The translations under genes and the position numbers were made by a program. Shown piece by piece: positions 54,354 to 63,369 of a DNA stretch of 64,000 nt; positions within the stretch are counted from its first letter, which is position 1, and each line of letters begins with the position of its first letter. The notes beneath the pieces were generated by a model. It did not search any database. It saw nothing but the letters and a program-made list of their open reading frames with translations, and was not told where the DNA came from. Source of the stretch: Clostridiaceae bacterium (GTDB lineage Bacteria; Bacillota; Clostridia; Lachnospirales; Lachnospiraceae); contig CAJTGE010000001.1 of NCBI GenBank assembly GCA_910575795.1, forward strand, positions 186,001 through 250,000, written 5' to 3'.

Positions 54354-54425
54354 GTACCTGTATCAATATTTTTTATAGTTCTAATAACATTTCTTGAATC
54401 GATTTGATAAGACGGAGGAAAATTT

Positions 54426-56258
54426 ATGTGTGGAATTGTTGGCTACATCGGCGATGAGCAGGCGGCCCCGATCCTTTTAAACGGACTGACCAAGCTCGAA
54501 TACCGCGGCTATGATTCAGCGGGCGTCGCGGTCTATGACGGGGCGGAAATCAGGATGGAAAAGGTGTCGGGACGCCTTGCGCGTTTAAAGGAGCTGACGG
54601 ACGGCGGCCTTACGCTTCCCGGAACGATTGGAATCGGACATACCCGGTGGGCCACGCACGGGAGCCCCTCGGACACAAACGCCCACCCGCATTTTAACAG
54701 CGACCGCTCCATTATCGTGGTACACAACGGCATCATTGAAAATTACAGCGCGCTCAAGCAGGATCTCATCCGGCGCGGCTATGAATTCGTGTCCGAAACC
54801 GATACTGAGGTTCTCGCCCACTTACTGGACCGCTACTACCGCAAGTATAAGAGCCCCTTAGAGGCCCTGACCCGGGTGATGCAGAAAGTGGAAGGCTCCT
54901 ATGCCCTCGGCATCCTCTTTAAAGACTTCCCGGGGCAGATCTTTTCCGCGCGCAAGGACAGCCCTCTGATCGTGGGCCAGAGCCCGGAGGGTAATTTCAT
55001 CGCCTCCGACGTCCCGGCCATCCTGCAGTACACGCGCGACGTATTCTACATGAACAACGAGGAGATCGCCGTTCTCTCCCGCAATGAGATCAAATTCTAC
55101 AACGTGGACGAGGAACTGCTCGAAAAAACGGCGGTGCGCATCGACTGGGATATCAATGCGGCGGAAAAGGGCGGGTACGAGCACTTTTTCTTAAAAGAGG
55201 TGTACGAGCAGCCAAAGGCCATCCGCGACACCATCAGCCCGCGCATTCATGAAAATGAAATCGTGATCGAGGAGCTCGGCATGACGGACGAGGAGATCTG
55301 CCGTGTCGGCAAGATCATGATCGTAGCCTGCGGCTCGGCCTACCACACCGGCGTGATGGCAAAATATATCTTTGAGGGACTGGCCCGCGTGCCTGTGGAG
55401 GTCGATCTGGCCTCCGAATACCGCTACCGCGATCCGATCTTTGACCGCAACACACTCGTGATCATCGTCAGCCAGTCCGGCGAGACGGCGGATTCTCTGG
55501 CCGCGCTGCGCGAATCAGGGGCAAACGGCCAGAAGGTGCTCGGCATTGTCAACGTGGTGGGCAGCTCCATTGCCAGAGAGGCGGATAATGTGATGTACAC
55601 CTGGGCCGGGCCGGAGATCTCGGTCGCCACTACCAAAGCCTACAGCGCCCAGCTCGCCGCCTTTTACCTCCTGGCCCTGAAATTCGGCCTCGCGCGCGGC
55701 GCTATGTCCCGGGACAGCTATCAGGCGCTGCTTGACGATTTAAAGCGCCTTCCGGAGCAGATGGAGGCAATCTTAAAGGATCGCCAGCAGATCCAGCGCT
55801 TTGCCAACCGCTATCTGGCCGCGGATCACATTTTCTTCATCGGGCGGGGCATAGACTATGCCATCTCCCTGGAAGGCTCCTTAAAGCTAAAGGAGATCTC
55901 CTATATCCACTCCGAAGCCTACGCCGCCGGAGAGCTCAAGCATGGAACCATCTCCCTCATCGAGGAAGGCACCCTGGTCGTGGCCATCTCCACACAGGAG
56001 TCGCTTTACCCCAAGACGGTCAGCAACATCGAGGAGGTCAAAACGCGCGGCGCGTTTGTAATGGCCCTCACCAGCGAGGATAACCGCGATATCGAGAAGG
56101 TATCGGATTTCACGGTCTATATCCCGAAAACCAACCGCTATTTCGCCGGCTCCCTGGCGATCCTCCCGCTGCAGCTCTTTGCCTACTACGTATCCTTAGG
56201 CCGCGGCCTGGACGTTGATAAGCCAAGGAACCTCGCGAAATCCGTGACAGTGGAATAA
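54426..56258 (+). CDS. glmS: Glutamine--fructose-6-phosphate aminotransferase (isomerizing)
   Basis: First step of UDP-N-acetylglucosamine synthesis. It is 610 residues. The N-terminal Ntn glutaminase has catalytic Cys2 (MCGIVGYIG) and HTRWATHG. Two SIS domains follow, with ACGSAYHTGVMAKYIFEG, SQSGETADS, and the C-terminal KSVTVE. ACGGAGGAAAATTT precedes the ATG. It supplies the precursor used by MurB downstream in the pathway and whose level RapZ senses in enteric bacteria. No glmS ribozyme is present. Confidence 0.97.
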   Translation: MCGIVGYIGDEQAAPILLNGLTKLEYRGYDSAGVAVYDGAEIRMEKVSGRLARLKELTDGGLTLPGTIGIGHTRWATHGSPSDTNAHPHFNSDRSIIVVHNGIIENYSALKQDLIRRGYEFVSETDTEVLAHLLDRYYRKYKSPLEALTRVMQKVEGSYALGILFKDFPGQIFSARKDSPLIVGQSPEGNFIASDVPAILQYTRDVFYMNNEEIAVLSRNEIKFYNVDEELLEKTAVRIDWDINAAEKGGYEHFFLKEVYEQPKAIRDTISPRIHENEIVIEELGMTDEEICRVGKIMIVACGSAYHTGVMAKYIFEGLARVPVEVDLASEYRYRDPIFDRNTLVIIVSQSGETADSLAALRESGANGQKVLGIVNVVGSSIAREADNVMYTWAGPEISVATTKAYSAQLAAFYLLALKFGLARGAMSRDSYQALLDDLKRLPEQMEAILKDRQQIQRFANRYLAADHIFFIGRGIDYAISLEGSLKLKEISYIHSEAYAAGELKHGTISLIEEGTLVVAISTQESLYPKTVSNIEEVKTRGAFVMALTSEDNRDIEKVSDFTVYIPKTNRYFAGSLAILPLQLFAYYVSLGRGLDVDKPRNLAKSVTVE

Positions 56259-56265
56259 AAAAATG

Positions 56266-56293
56266 TTGACTTTTATCATTTTTCGTGTATACT
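56266..56293 (+). promoter_or_regulatory. Candidate glnN promoter immediately after glmS
   Basis: TTGACT, 16-bp spacer, TATACT; transcription is expected near 56300, giving a leader of about 230 nt to glnN. Confidence 0.65.
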
Positions 56294-56310
56294 ACTCATA
56301 AAAGAAAGCA

Positions 56311-56346
56311 AGGGCGCTTCGGCTACGGCCGAAACGCCCTTTTTTT
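56311..56346 (+). terminator. Strong terminator after glmS / in the glnN leader
   Basis: AGGGCG and TTCGGC pair with GCCGAA and CGCCCT (12-bp stem with one bulge) followed by seven T. It can end glmS mRNA and also act on the new transcript. Confidence 0.8.
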
Positions 56347-56401
56347 GCACACAGGCGTCCAAAGGAACATAGGTCAGCAAGCTGACGGACGCCCGGCGAA
56401 T

Positions 56402-56437
56402 CGAGCAGGGGAAGCAACCTTCCCCACTCGGTTTTTT
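56402..56437 (+). terminator. Second terminator in the glnN leader
   Basis: CGAG and GGGGAAG pair with CTTCCCC and CTCG, followed by TTTTTT. Confidence 0.75.
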
Positions 56438-56532
56438 GCCATTGTTTTTGTAATTGTTCAGACAACCTGAACGGTTCCTGCTTTTTGCCGGTTCTAAGTC
56501 TGTCAAAACCCTGACTGAAAGGAGACATGATT

Positions 56533-58629
56533 ATGAAAAAGAACATCCCTGAACTGTACGGAAGCCTTGTCTTTAACGACCGGGTGATGAAGAGCAAGCT
56601 GCCGCGCGACGTCTACAAGGCGCTCTTAAAAACCATTGAATCCGGCCGCCATCTGGAGCTCGACGTGGCCAACGCCGTGGCGGTCGCCATGAAGGAGTGG
56701 GCCGTGGAAAACGGAGCCACGCATTTCACGCACTGGTTTCAGCCCATGACCGGAATCACGGCGGAAAAACACGACAGCTTTATCAATCCTGTCGGAAAGG
56801 GCGAGGTCATCATGGACTTTTCCGGCAAAGAGCTCGTAAAGGGCGAGCCGGACGCCTCCAGCTTCCCCTCCGGCGGACTGCGCGCCACCTTTGAGGCCAG
56901 AGGCTACACTGCCTGGGATCCCACTTCCCCGGCCTTTATCAAGGACGACACGCTCTGCATTCCCACCGCCTTCTGCTCCTACAGCGGCGAGGCGCTTGAC
57001 AAGAAAACGCCGCTTCTGCGTTCCATGGAGGCGATTAACAAACAGGCCCTGCGCGTTCTGCGCCTGTTCGGAAATGAGGACGTCTCCCGCGTTCTGCCCA
57101 CCGTAGGCCCGGAGCAGGAATACTTCCTCGTCGATAAAGAGCTTTTCCTCCAGAGAGCGGATCTGCGCTTCTGCGGACGGACCCTGTTCGGCGCGCCCGC
57201 CCCCAAGGGACAGGAGATGGACGATCACTATTTCGGCGCCCTGCGCCCCCGCGTTTCGGCCTTTATGAAGGAGCTCGACGAGGAGCTGTGGAAGCTCGGG
57301 ATCCCGGCTAAAACGCGCCATAACGAAGTGGCCCCGGCCCAGCACGAGCTCGCCACGGTCTACACCACCACCAACCTCGCGGTTGACGCCAACCAGCTCA
57401 CCATGGAGATCATGAAGCGCGTGGCAGAGCGCCACGGCCTTGTGTGCCTGCTCCACGAAAAGCCGTTTGAGGGGATCAACGGAAGCGGAAAGCACAACAA
57501 CTGGTCCCTCTCCACAGACACAGGGATCAACCTTCTGGATCCGGACCGGGAGCCGGCTAAAAACCTGCGCTTTCTCCTGTTCCTGACCGCTACCATGAAG
57601 GCCGTTGATGACTACGGCGATCTGCTGCGCGTATCCGTGGCCACAGCCGGAAACGATCACCGCCTGGGCGGCAATGAAGCCCCGCCGGCCATTGTCTCCA
57701 TGTTTATCGGCGACGATCTGGCCGCTGTGCTGGATATCGTGGAACATGATCTGAAATCAGAGGCCAGAAAAGACGTCGCCATGACGCCGGGCCCCCAGGT
57801 ATTTCCCCACTTCGTAAAGGATACCACAGACCGCAACCGCACCTCCCCCTTTGCCTTTACCGGCAATAAATTTGAATTCCGCATGCCCGGCTCCGCCCTG
57901 TCCGTATCCGGTCCCAATGTGGTCTTAAACACCGCCGTGGCAGAGGTCCTTAAGCAGTTCGCGGATCGCCTCGAGACGGTTCCCCCCGAAAAACTGGAGA
58001 CAGAAGTGCACATCCTCTTAAAGGAAACCATCAAACAGCACCGCCGCATTGTGTTCAACGGGAACGGCTACACAGACGAATGGGTAGAGGAAGCGCACAG
58101 AAGGGGCCTCTACGATCTCCCAAGCTGCGCCGAGGCTTTCCCCTGCTTCGTCGCCCCCAAGAACGTAAAGCTCTTTACCGAACACCAGGTATTCACCGAG
58201 AGCGAGCTCTTCTCCCGCTATGAGATCATGCAGGAAAACTATATAAAAACCATCCAGATCGAGGCCAAAACCATGGTTTCCATGATGGATAAAGCCTTCC
58301 TGCCCTCTGTTCTGTCCTATATAAAAGAGCTCGCACAGACCGCCTCCTCCGTTAAGGCCCTGGTTCCCCAGGCGCCCACCGCCGCGCAGGAGACGCTCAT
58401 CGATGCGCTGTCCGGCCTCTACGCCTCCATATACCGGCAGAAGGAGGACTTAAAGAACGCCATTGCCAAAGCCACCGGCATGCCGGATTCTATGGATAAG
58501 GTGCGTTATTGCAGGTCTATTCTGGCGAAGATGGATGAAATGCGGGTGGATGCCGATGAGGCGGAGAGGCTGGTTCCGGATGCGTTTCTTTCTTATCCGG
58601 CTTATGATAAGCTTCTCTTTTCTGTGTAG
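56533..58629 (+). CDS. glnN: Glutamine synthetase type III
   Basis: ATP-dependent assimilation of ammonia into glutamine. At 698 residues it is the large type III form of anaerobes. GWNPxxP-like and catalytic regions seen: [61 protein letters not shown], and a long C-terminal helical extension. The ATG at 56533 has AAGGAG 8 nt upstream, better than 56527. Glutamine made here feeds GlmS encoded just upstream. Control probably involves its unusual leader and, for nitrogen, CodY (inference). Confidence 0.95.
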   Translation: MKKNIPELYGSLVFNDRVMKSKLPRDVYKALLKTIESGRHLELDVANAVAVAMKEWAVENGATHFTHWFQPMTGITAEKHDSFINPVGKGEVIMDFSGKELVKGEPDASSFPSGGLRATFEARGYTAWDPTSPAFIKDDTLCIPTAFCSYSGEALDKKTPLLRSMEAINKQALRVLRLFGNEDVSRVLPTVGPEQEYFLVDKELFLQRADLRFCGRTLFGAPAPKGQEMDDHYFGALRPRVSAFMKELDEELWKLGIPAKTRHNEVAPAQHELATVYTTTNLAVDANQLTMEIMKRVAERHGLVCLLHEKPFEGINGSGKHNNWSLSTDTGINLLDPDREPAKNLRFLLFLTATMKAVDDYGDLLRVSVATAGNDHRLGGNEAPPAIVSMFIGDDLAAVLDIVEHDLKSEARKDVAMTPGPQVFPHFVKDTTDRNRTSPFAFTGNKFEFRMPGSALSVSGPNVVLNTAVAEVLKQFADRLETVPPEKLETEVHILLKETIKQHRRIVFNGNGYTDEWVEEAHRRGLYDLPSCAEAFPCFVAPKNVKLFTEHQVFTESELFSRYEIMQENYIKTIQIEAKTMVSMMDKAFLPSVLSYIKELAQTASSVKALVPQAPTAAQETLIDALSGLYASIYRQKEDLKNAIAKATGMPDSMDKVRYCRSILAKMDEMRVDADEAERLVPDAFLSYPAYDKLLFSV

Positions 58630-58672
58630 GTATGCTTTATGATTCCTTCTTAGACGTACGGTCGTGAGAGGG

Positions 58673-58969
58673 GCGCCAGAGCCAGCCTCTATATCCATCA
58701 GGAACCCATAGAAAACCGCCGGCACTTAGCGAGGTCTTTTCTAGAGCGTGTTTGAAAATTGCTTTCTGCCAGATGTGCGTTCCGCTTTGTGGGAGATTTG
58801 TGCCAAATGAACGCGGCGCAGCGGGCTGCGTTAAGTGAATTTGGCACAAATATACCGCGAAGTGGGGCGTGCAGATGGCGGGAATGAATTTTCAAACACG
58901 CTCTAGTACCGCTGCGCTTTTCTCCGAGCGGAAGCGGGGTTCCGTTGGATATAGAAGCTGGCTCTGGCG
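58673..58969. repeat. Composite palindromic repeat split by MITE-2
   Basis: The left part (CGCCAGAGCCAGCCTCTATA, then ACCGCCGGCACTTAGCGAGG) and right part (CCGCTGCGCTTTTCTCCGAG, then TTGGATATAGAAGCTGGCTC) are the halves of the hairpin seen intact at 17361-17496, with MITE-2 copy B inserted between TCTTTT and ACCGCTGCG. It lies between glnN and codY. Confidence 0.75.
58741..58906. mobile_element. MITE-2 copy B (166 bp), nested in another repeat
   Basis: Same length and nearly the same sequence as 26646-26811, with identical CTAGAGCGTGTTTGAAAA ends; the few differences include T/A near the left end and GCGG/CCAG near the right. Confidence 0.85.
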
Positions 58970-59022
58970 GCCCCCTTCATGCCCCCCGCCAAGCAGCACA
59001 ACTGACCTCCCGCAAAAAATAA

Positions 59023-59050
59023 AAAGAAAGGGGCCGCATCCCCTCTCTTT
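59023..59050. terminator. Terminator of codY
   Basis: AAAGAGAGGGG pairs with CCCCTTTCTTT on the minus strand (one G-U), followed by TTATT. It also lies after the glnN region on the plus strand. Confidence 0.7.
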
Positions 59051-59086
59051 TCATGTCACAACCGCTCCCAAAGCCTTCCGTCCCGT

Positions 59087-59866
59087 CTATTTCGTCTCCG
59101 CCTTAAGCGCCCTCAGCTCATCAAACACCACATCATTCAGCACCTTGATATACGTCCCCTTCATCCCCGAGGAACGCGACTCAATCACGCCCGCGCTCTC
59201 AAACTTGCGCAGCGCATTCACGATCACGGATCTCGTGATCCCCACCCGATCCGCAATCTTGCTGGCCACCAGGATCCCCTCATTGCCCTCCAGCTCGTCG
59301 AAGATATGCGTGATAGCCTCCAGCTCTGAGAAGGACAGCGTGCTGATCGCGGATTTCACGATCTGGATCTTCCTTGTCTCCTCTGCGTTTTCCTCGTTCA
59401 CGGAGCGCATCATCTCAAGGCCCACGACCGTCGTCCCGTATTCGCTCAGTATGATATCGTCAATGTCGTACTGCGAGTCGGATTTATAGATAAACAGGGT
59501 GCCCAGCCGCTCGCCGGAGATATCGATGGGGGTGATGATCGCCTGGTATTTGCGCACATTCTCCTCCGCAAAGCCCAGGGTCGCCAGGTTTACATTCTCC
59601 TTTGTGGACAACACGCTCAAAAGCCGCTCATTCAGCAGGCGATCCACAAAGCCTCCCACCTCGTCCTCAATCAGCTCCTCTATCTCGTCAATGCCGGGGT
59701 GAATGGCGACTCCCAATACCTTGCCTTTCTTGCTGATTACAAGAATATTCGATATCAAAATTTCGCTGAGTACCTCGCAGATATCGTTAAATACAACCTT
59801 GTGCGAATGATTGTTATGCAACAACTTATTGATCTTTCGGGTTTTGTCCAACAACTGAACACTCAT
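59087..59866 (-). CDS. codY: GTP-sensing global regulator CodY
   Basis: A 259-residue dimeric repressor that monitors GTP and branched-chain amino acids. The N-terminal GAF-like domain begins MSVQLLDKTRKINKLL. The linker leads to the winged-helix domain with the recognition region ASKIADRVGITRSVIVNALR (about 203-222) and ends SSGMKGTYIKVLNDVVFDEL. AAAGGAGG lies before the ATG. It lies downstream of topA, as in Bacillus, but has its own promoter. Confidence 0.96.
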   Translation of the reverse strand: MSVQLLDKTRKINKLLHNNHSHKVVFNDICEVLSEILISNILVISKKGKVLGVAIHPGIDEIEELIEDEVGGFVDRLLNERLLSVLSTKENVNLATLGFAEENVRKYQAIITPIDISGERLGTLFIYKSDSQYDIDDIILSEYGTTVVGLEMMRSVNEENAEETRKIQIVKSAISTLSFSELEAITHIFDELEGNEGILVASKIADRVGITRSVIVNALRKFESAGVIESRSSGMKGTYIKVLNDVVFDELRALKAETK

Positions 59867-59927
59867 TGCCAGTTACCTCCTTTACTTAATCTTTTTGCAA
59901 TTTTGAAATTATTTCCTTTATATAAAA

Positions 59928-59956
59928 ATAGTAACACAATTGCGGACTAATAACAA
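59928..59956 (-). promoter_or_regulatory. Promoter of codY
   Basis: TTGTTA, 17-bp spacer, TACTAT on the minus strand, in an AT-rich stretch. Confidence 0.6.
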
Positions 59957-60124
59957 GAGATATTCCGGTTTTTTCAATTTTTTTTAATAATTAGAGTGCC
60001 AGCAGGTCTTGAAAGGCGCTGATTTAGCGTCTGATCCGCCTTTTTTCGTGGCGGCAGACGCAAGTTTCCCCGCCGCGCCCTTTTTTCTGACCGGGGTTTT
60101 CCCTGCCTTTCAGGCATAACCGCT

Positions 60125-62203
60125 TCAGTCTTCTGTCTTTGCCTGCACAAATCCGCAGTTTTTATCAGAGCACAGAAGCTTGTTTCCTTTTTCGAGCATC
60201 ATGCTGCCGCATTCCGGGCAGACCTCCTTTGAGGGCTTCTGCCAGGACATGAAATCACAGTCCGGATTGTCCACACAGCCGTAATACTTGCGCCCCTTTT
60301 TCGTCTTGCGCAGCACGATATCCTTTCCGCACTTCGGGCAGGCGACGCCGATCTTTTCGAGATAGGGCCTGGTGTTTTTACAGTCCGGAAAGCCGGGGCA
60401 GGCTAAGAAGCGGCCGTGCGGGCCGTATTTTATGACCATGTTGCGGCCGCAGTTTTCACAGATTTCTTCCGTCACCTCGTCGGCGATCTTGACAGCGTCC
60501 AGTTTATCCTCCGCTTCCTTGACCGCCTCCGCCAGATCCGGATAAAAATTCTCGATGACCGTCTTCCACTGCACGCTGCCGTCCCCGATGCCGTCCAGCA
60601 GATATTCCATGTTGGCCGTAAAGGCCAGATCCACGATGGAGGGAAACGCCTGCTTCATCATGCCGTTGACCACCTCGCCCAGCTCTGTCACGTAGAGGTT
60701 TTTATTCTCCTTTGCCACATAGCGCCTTGCTATGATAGTGGTGATCGTGGGCGCGTACGTACTGGGGCGTCCGATCCCCTGCTCCTCCATGGCCTTCACC
60801 AGCGAGGCTTCCGTGAAATGCGCCGGCGGCTGCGTGAAATGCTGGCTGCTCACAAGCTCAACAAGGCCAAGCTCCATCCCTTTTTCCAGCGTCTCGGTAA
60901 GAATCCCGCCCTCCTCCTTGTCCTCATCCTGCATGTAGACGGACAGAAAGCCGTCAAATTTGATCAGGGAAGCGGAAAGCGAAAATAGGCGCTCCCCGGC
61001 CGCGACCTTCACTGACGTCGTCTCATAGACAGCCGGCTGCATCCGGCTGGCGGTAAAGCGCTTCCAGATGAGCTGGTAAAGCCGGAATAAATCCCTGCCC
61101 AGGGATTCCTTTACCTGCACCGGCGTCAGGGTGATATCCGTCGGGCGGATCGCCTCATGCGCGTCCTGGATCTTGGCGTCCGTCTTTTTCTCCTGCCCGC
61201 CCTGGGAGACATAATCGTTTCCGTACTGCTCCCCGATAAAGGCCCTGGCCGCCGCGTCGGCCTCTGCCGCCACGCGCGTCGAGTCCGTACGCAGATAGGT
61301 GATAAGGCCCACAGTCCCGCGCCCCTTGATATCCACGCCCTCATAGAGCTGCTGCGCCAGGCGCATTGTCTTCTGCGTGGAAAAATTCAGGGTCTTGGCC
61401 GCCTCCTGCTGCATGGTGCTCGTCGTAAAGGGGATCGGCGCGCGCTTGATGCGCTCGCCCTTTTTCACCTCGCTAACGGTATAGGAGCAGCCCTCCAGAT
61501 CCTTTACTATCGCGTCCAGCTCTTCTTTATTATGAATGGCCTGCCGGCCGTCCTTTGTGCCGTAATACTTCGCGGACAGCTTCCTTTTCGAGCCCTTTGC
61601 CTTTAAGCTCGCCTCCAGGTTCCAGTATTCCTCGGGAATAAAGGAGCTAATCTCCTCCTCCCGGTCGCAGATCATCCGCAGCGCCACGGACTGGACGCGC
61701 CCTGCGCTAAGGCCCCTCTTGACCTTAGTCCACAAAAGCGGGCTGATGAGGTATCCCACCATGCGATCCAGCATCCTGCGCGCCTGCTGCGCGTCCACGA
61801 GATTCATATCAATCACCCGCGGCTCCTTTAGAGACGTTTTCACCGCATTTTTCGTAATCTCATTAAAGCTAATGCGGTAAATCTTTTTATCTCTGGCCTC
61901 ATCCAGCTTCAGAGCCTTGATAAGATGCCAGGAGATCGCCTCGCCCTCCCGATCCGGGTCGGTTGCCAGATAGATCTTATCCGCCTTCTTGACCTCCCGG
62001 CGGAGCTTGGCCAGTATATCGCCCTTTCCCCTGATTGTAATATATTTCGGCTCATAATCGTGCTCTATGTCGATCCCGAGCTGGCTCTTGGGCAGATCAC
62101 GGACATGGCCGCCGGAGGCGTCCACCTCATAGTTGGATCCCAGAAATTTTTTAATGGTCTTTACCTTGGCCGGCGACTCTACAATTACAAGATTCTTTGA
62201 CAT
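60125..62203 (-). CDS. topA: DNA topoisomerase I
   Basis: Type IA enzyme that relaxes negative supercoils. It is 692 residues. The TOPRIM domain starts NLVIVESPAKVKTIKKFLGS and has DPDREGEAISWHL. The active-site Tyr is in GLITYLRTDSTRV. The C-terminus carries three zinc ribbons with CxxC pairs (CENCGRN...CPGFPDC, CPKCGKD...CVDNPDC, CPECGSM...CSDKNC). GGAG lies 6 nt before the ATG; dprA ends 10 bp upstream, so they form one operon. Confidence 0.97.
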   Translation of the reverse strand: MSKNLVIVESPAKVKTIKKFLGSNYEVDASGGHVRDLPKSQLGIDIEHDYEPKYITIRGKGDILAKLRREVKKADKIYLATDPDREGEAISWHLIKALKLDEARDKKIYRISFNEITKNAVKTSLKEPRVIDMNLVDAQQARRMLDRMVGYLISPLLWTKVKRGLSAGRVQSVALRMICDREEEISSFIPEEYWNLEASLKAKGSKRKLSAKYYGTKDGRQAIHNKEELDAIVKDLEGCSYTVSEVKKGERIKRAPIPFTTSTMQQEAAKTLNFSTQKTMRLAQQLYEGVDIKGRGTVGLITYLRTDSTRVAAEADAAARAFIGEQYGNDYVSQGGQEKKTDAKIQDAHEAIRPTDITLTPVQVKESLGRDLFRLYQLIWKRFTASRMQPAVYETTSVKVAAGERLFSLSASLIKFDGFLSVYMQDEDKEEGGILTETLEKGMELGLVELVSSQHFTQPPAHFTEASLVKAMEEQGIGRPSTYAPTITTIIARRYVAKENKNLYVTELGEVVNGMMKQAFPSIVDLAFTANMEYLLDGIGDGSVQWKTVIENFYPDLAEAVKEAEDKLDAVKIADEVTEEICENCGRNMVIKYGPHGRFLACPGFPDCKNTRPYLEKIGVACPKCGKDIVLRKTKKGRKYYGCVDNPDCDFMSWQKPSKEVCPECGSMMLEKGNKLLCSDKNCGFVQAKTED

Positions 62204-62212
62204 ATCAGACTC

Positions 62213-63325
62213 CTACTCCAGTTTTCTTGTATAATACTGATTCAGCGGCTGGAGAACCATGCCCTTAAGCTCCAGCTTCAAAAGGGCCTCCATGCAGTCT
62301 GCCATGGACAGGCCGCTCGCCTGCATGATCTCCTCCAGGTGCTTAGATTGTAAATCGAGGCAACTATACACCATTTTCTCCGTCTTGGCAAGTGTCTTCT
62401 CCGTTTTTTTCTCTTTTTTCTTTTTTCCTCTAATACATTCATGCTTTAATTGGAAAAAATCAAGGATGTCCTCCGGAGATGTAACCATCGCCGCGCCCTG
62501 CCGTATCAGCCCGTTGCAGCCGGCGCTCAGCGGATCTGTGCGCCTTCCCGGAAAGGCAAATACTTCCTTCCCCTGCTCCAGCGCCAGATCGGCTGTGATA
62601 AGGGAGCCGCTGCGCGCCCTTGCCTCCACTACGATCACCGCGTCGGAAAGCCCGCTGATGATCCGGTTGCGGCACGGAAAATGCCAGGAGAGCGGGGACT
62701 CTCCAGGCCCGTACTCGGAAAGTATACCTCCGCGCTCCAGAAGCGCCCTGTAAAGCCTCTGATTCGAGCTGGGGTAACAGACATCAATCCCGCTCCCCAA
62801 AACAGCGCAGGAAGCCCCGCCGTTTCGCAGCGCGCCCTCCTGCCCCGCGCCATCGATGCCCCTGGCCATCCCGCTCACCACCTGGACGCCCGCCCGCGCC
62901 AGCTCCCCGCCCAAAAGCTCCGCCTCCTGCCGCCCATAGGAGGTGCAGCTCCTGGCCCCAATCAATGCCGCGCTGGGCGCTTCGTCTGACGGGAGCGTCC
63001 CTCTCGCAAAAAGCCATCTTGGCATATCATACATATTCCGCAGCCGCTTCGGATATTCCGGATCCGAGGGCAGAAGGAAGCGTATCCCCTCCCGCAGCAT
63101 GGCGTCGTACTCCCTGCGCCGCAGGCTCAGCTCCCCCCGCGCCGCCTCCATTGCCTCCACATCCCCCTTTGACAGAAATCCGAGACTTAAAAGACGCTGT
63201 TTCTTCATATTATATACCGCCTCATAGCTCCCGGCGCATTCCAGGAGCTTTCCCGCCTTCACCGCTCCGATCACGCCGGTCCGGCTCAGCCAGTACGCAT
63301 ACTCCTTTTCCGCAATAAGCGTCAT
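62213..63325 (-). CDS. dprA: DNA-processing protein DprA (Smf)
   Basis: Binds incoming single-stranded DNA and loads RecA in natural transformation. It is 370 residues. The Rossmann-like core has AALIGARSCTSYGRQEAELL, VQVVSGMARGIDGAGQEGAL, SEYGPGESPLSWHFPCRNRI and VVEARARSGSLITADLALEQ. A C-terminal winged-helix domain (LEEIMQASGLSMADCMEALL) follows a Lys-rich linker. GGAGGA before the ATG. It sits between comM and topA, the standard Firmicute order. Confidence 0.95.
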   Translation of the reverse strand: MTLIAEKEYAYWLSRTGVIGAVKAGKLLECAGSYEAVYNMKKQRLLSLGFLSKGDVEAMEAARGELSLRRREYDAMLREGIRFLLPSDPEYPKRLRNMYDMPRWLFARGTLPSDEAPSAALIGARSCTSYGRQEAELLGGELARAGVQVVSGMARGIDGAGQEGALRNGGASCAVLGSGIDVCYPSSNQRLYRALLERGGILSEYGPGESPLSWHFPCRNRIISGLSDAVIVVEARARSGSLITADLALEQGKEVFAFPGRRTDPLSAGCNGLIRQGAAMVTSPEDILDFFQLKHECIRGKKKKEKKTEKTLAKTEKMVYSCLDLQSKHLEEIMQASGLSMADCMEALLKLELKGMVLQPLNQYYTRKLE

Positions 63326-63349
63326 ATGTATTCCTCCTCTTTTGTCCCT

Positions 63350-63368
63350 GATGTACTCCCGGAATCCC
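63350..63368. repeat. Half copy of the MITE-4 end
   Basis: TGATGTACTCCCGGAATCCC repeats the right end of 53820-53972 (read inverted), lying in the gap between comM and dprA. Confidence 0.45.
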
Positions 63369-63369
63369 G

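Larger units (their letters stand above)
56300..56532 (+). promoter_or_regulatory. Hairpin-rich leader of glnN with two internal terminators
   Basis: Four structures are seen in order: a terminator at 56311-56346 (AGGGCG..CGCCCT + T7), a nested stem GGCGTCC/GGACGCC (56354-56393) enclosing GTCAG/CTGAC, a second terminator at 56402-56437 (CGAG.AGGGGAAG/CTTCCCC.CTCG + T6), and GTTCAG/CTGAAC near 56456-56472. If the promoter at 56266 is real, the gene must be read through two terminators, suggesting antitermination. Parts resemble repeats elsewhere. Confidence 0.5.

Noticed and set aside
54354..54425. glmS ribozyme
   Set aside because: The space between promoter and ATG is about 70 nt and lacks the conserved core.
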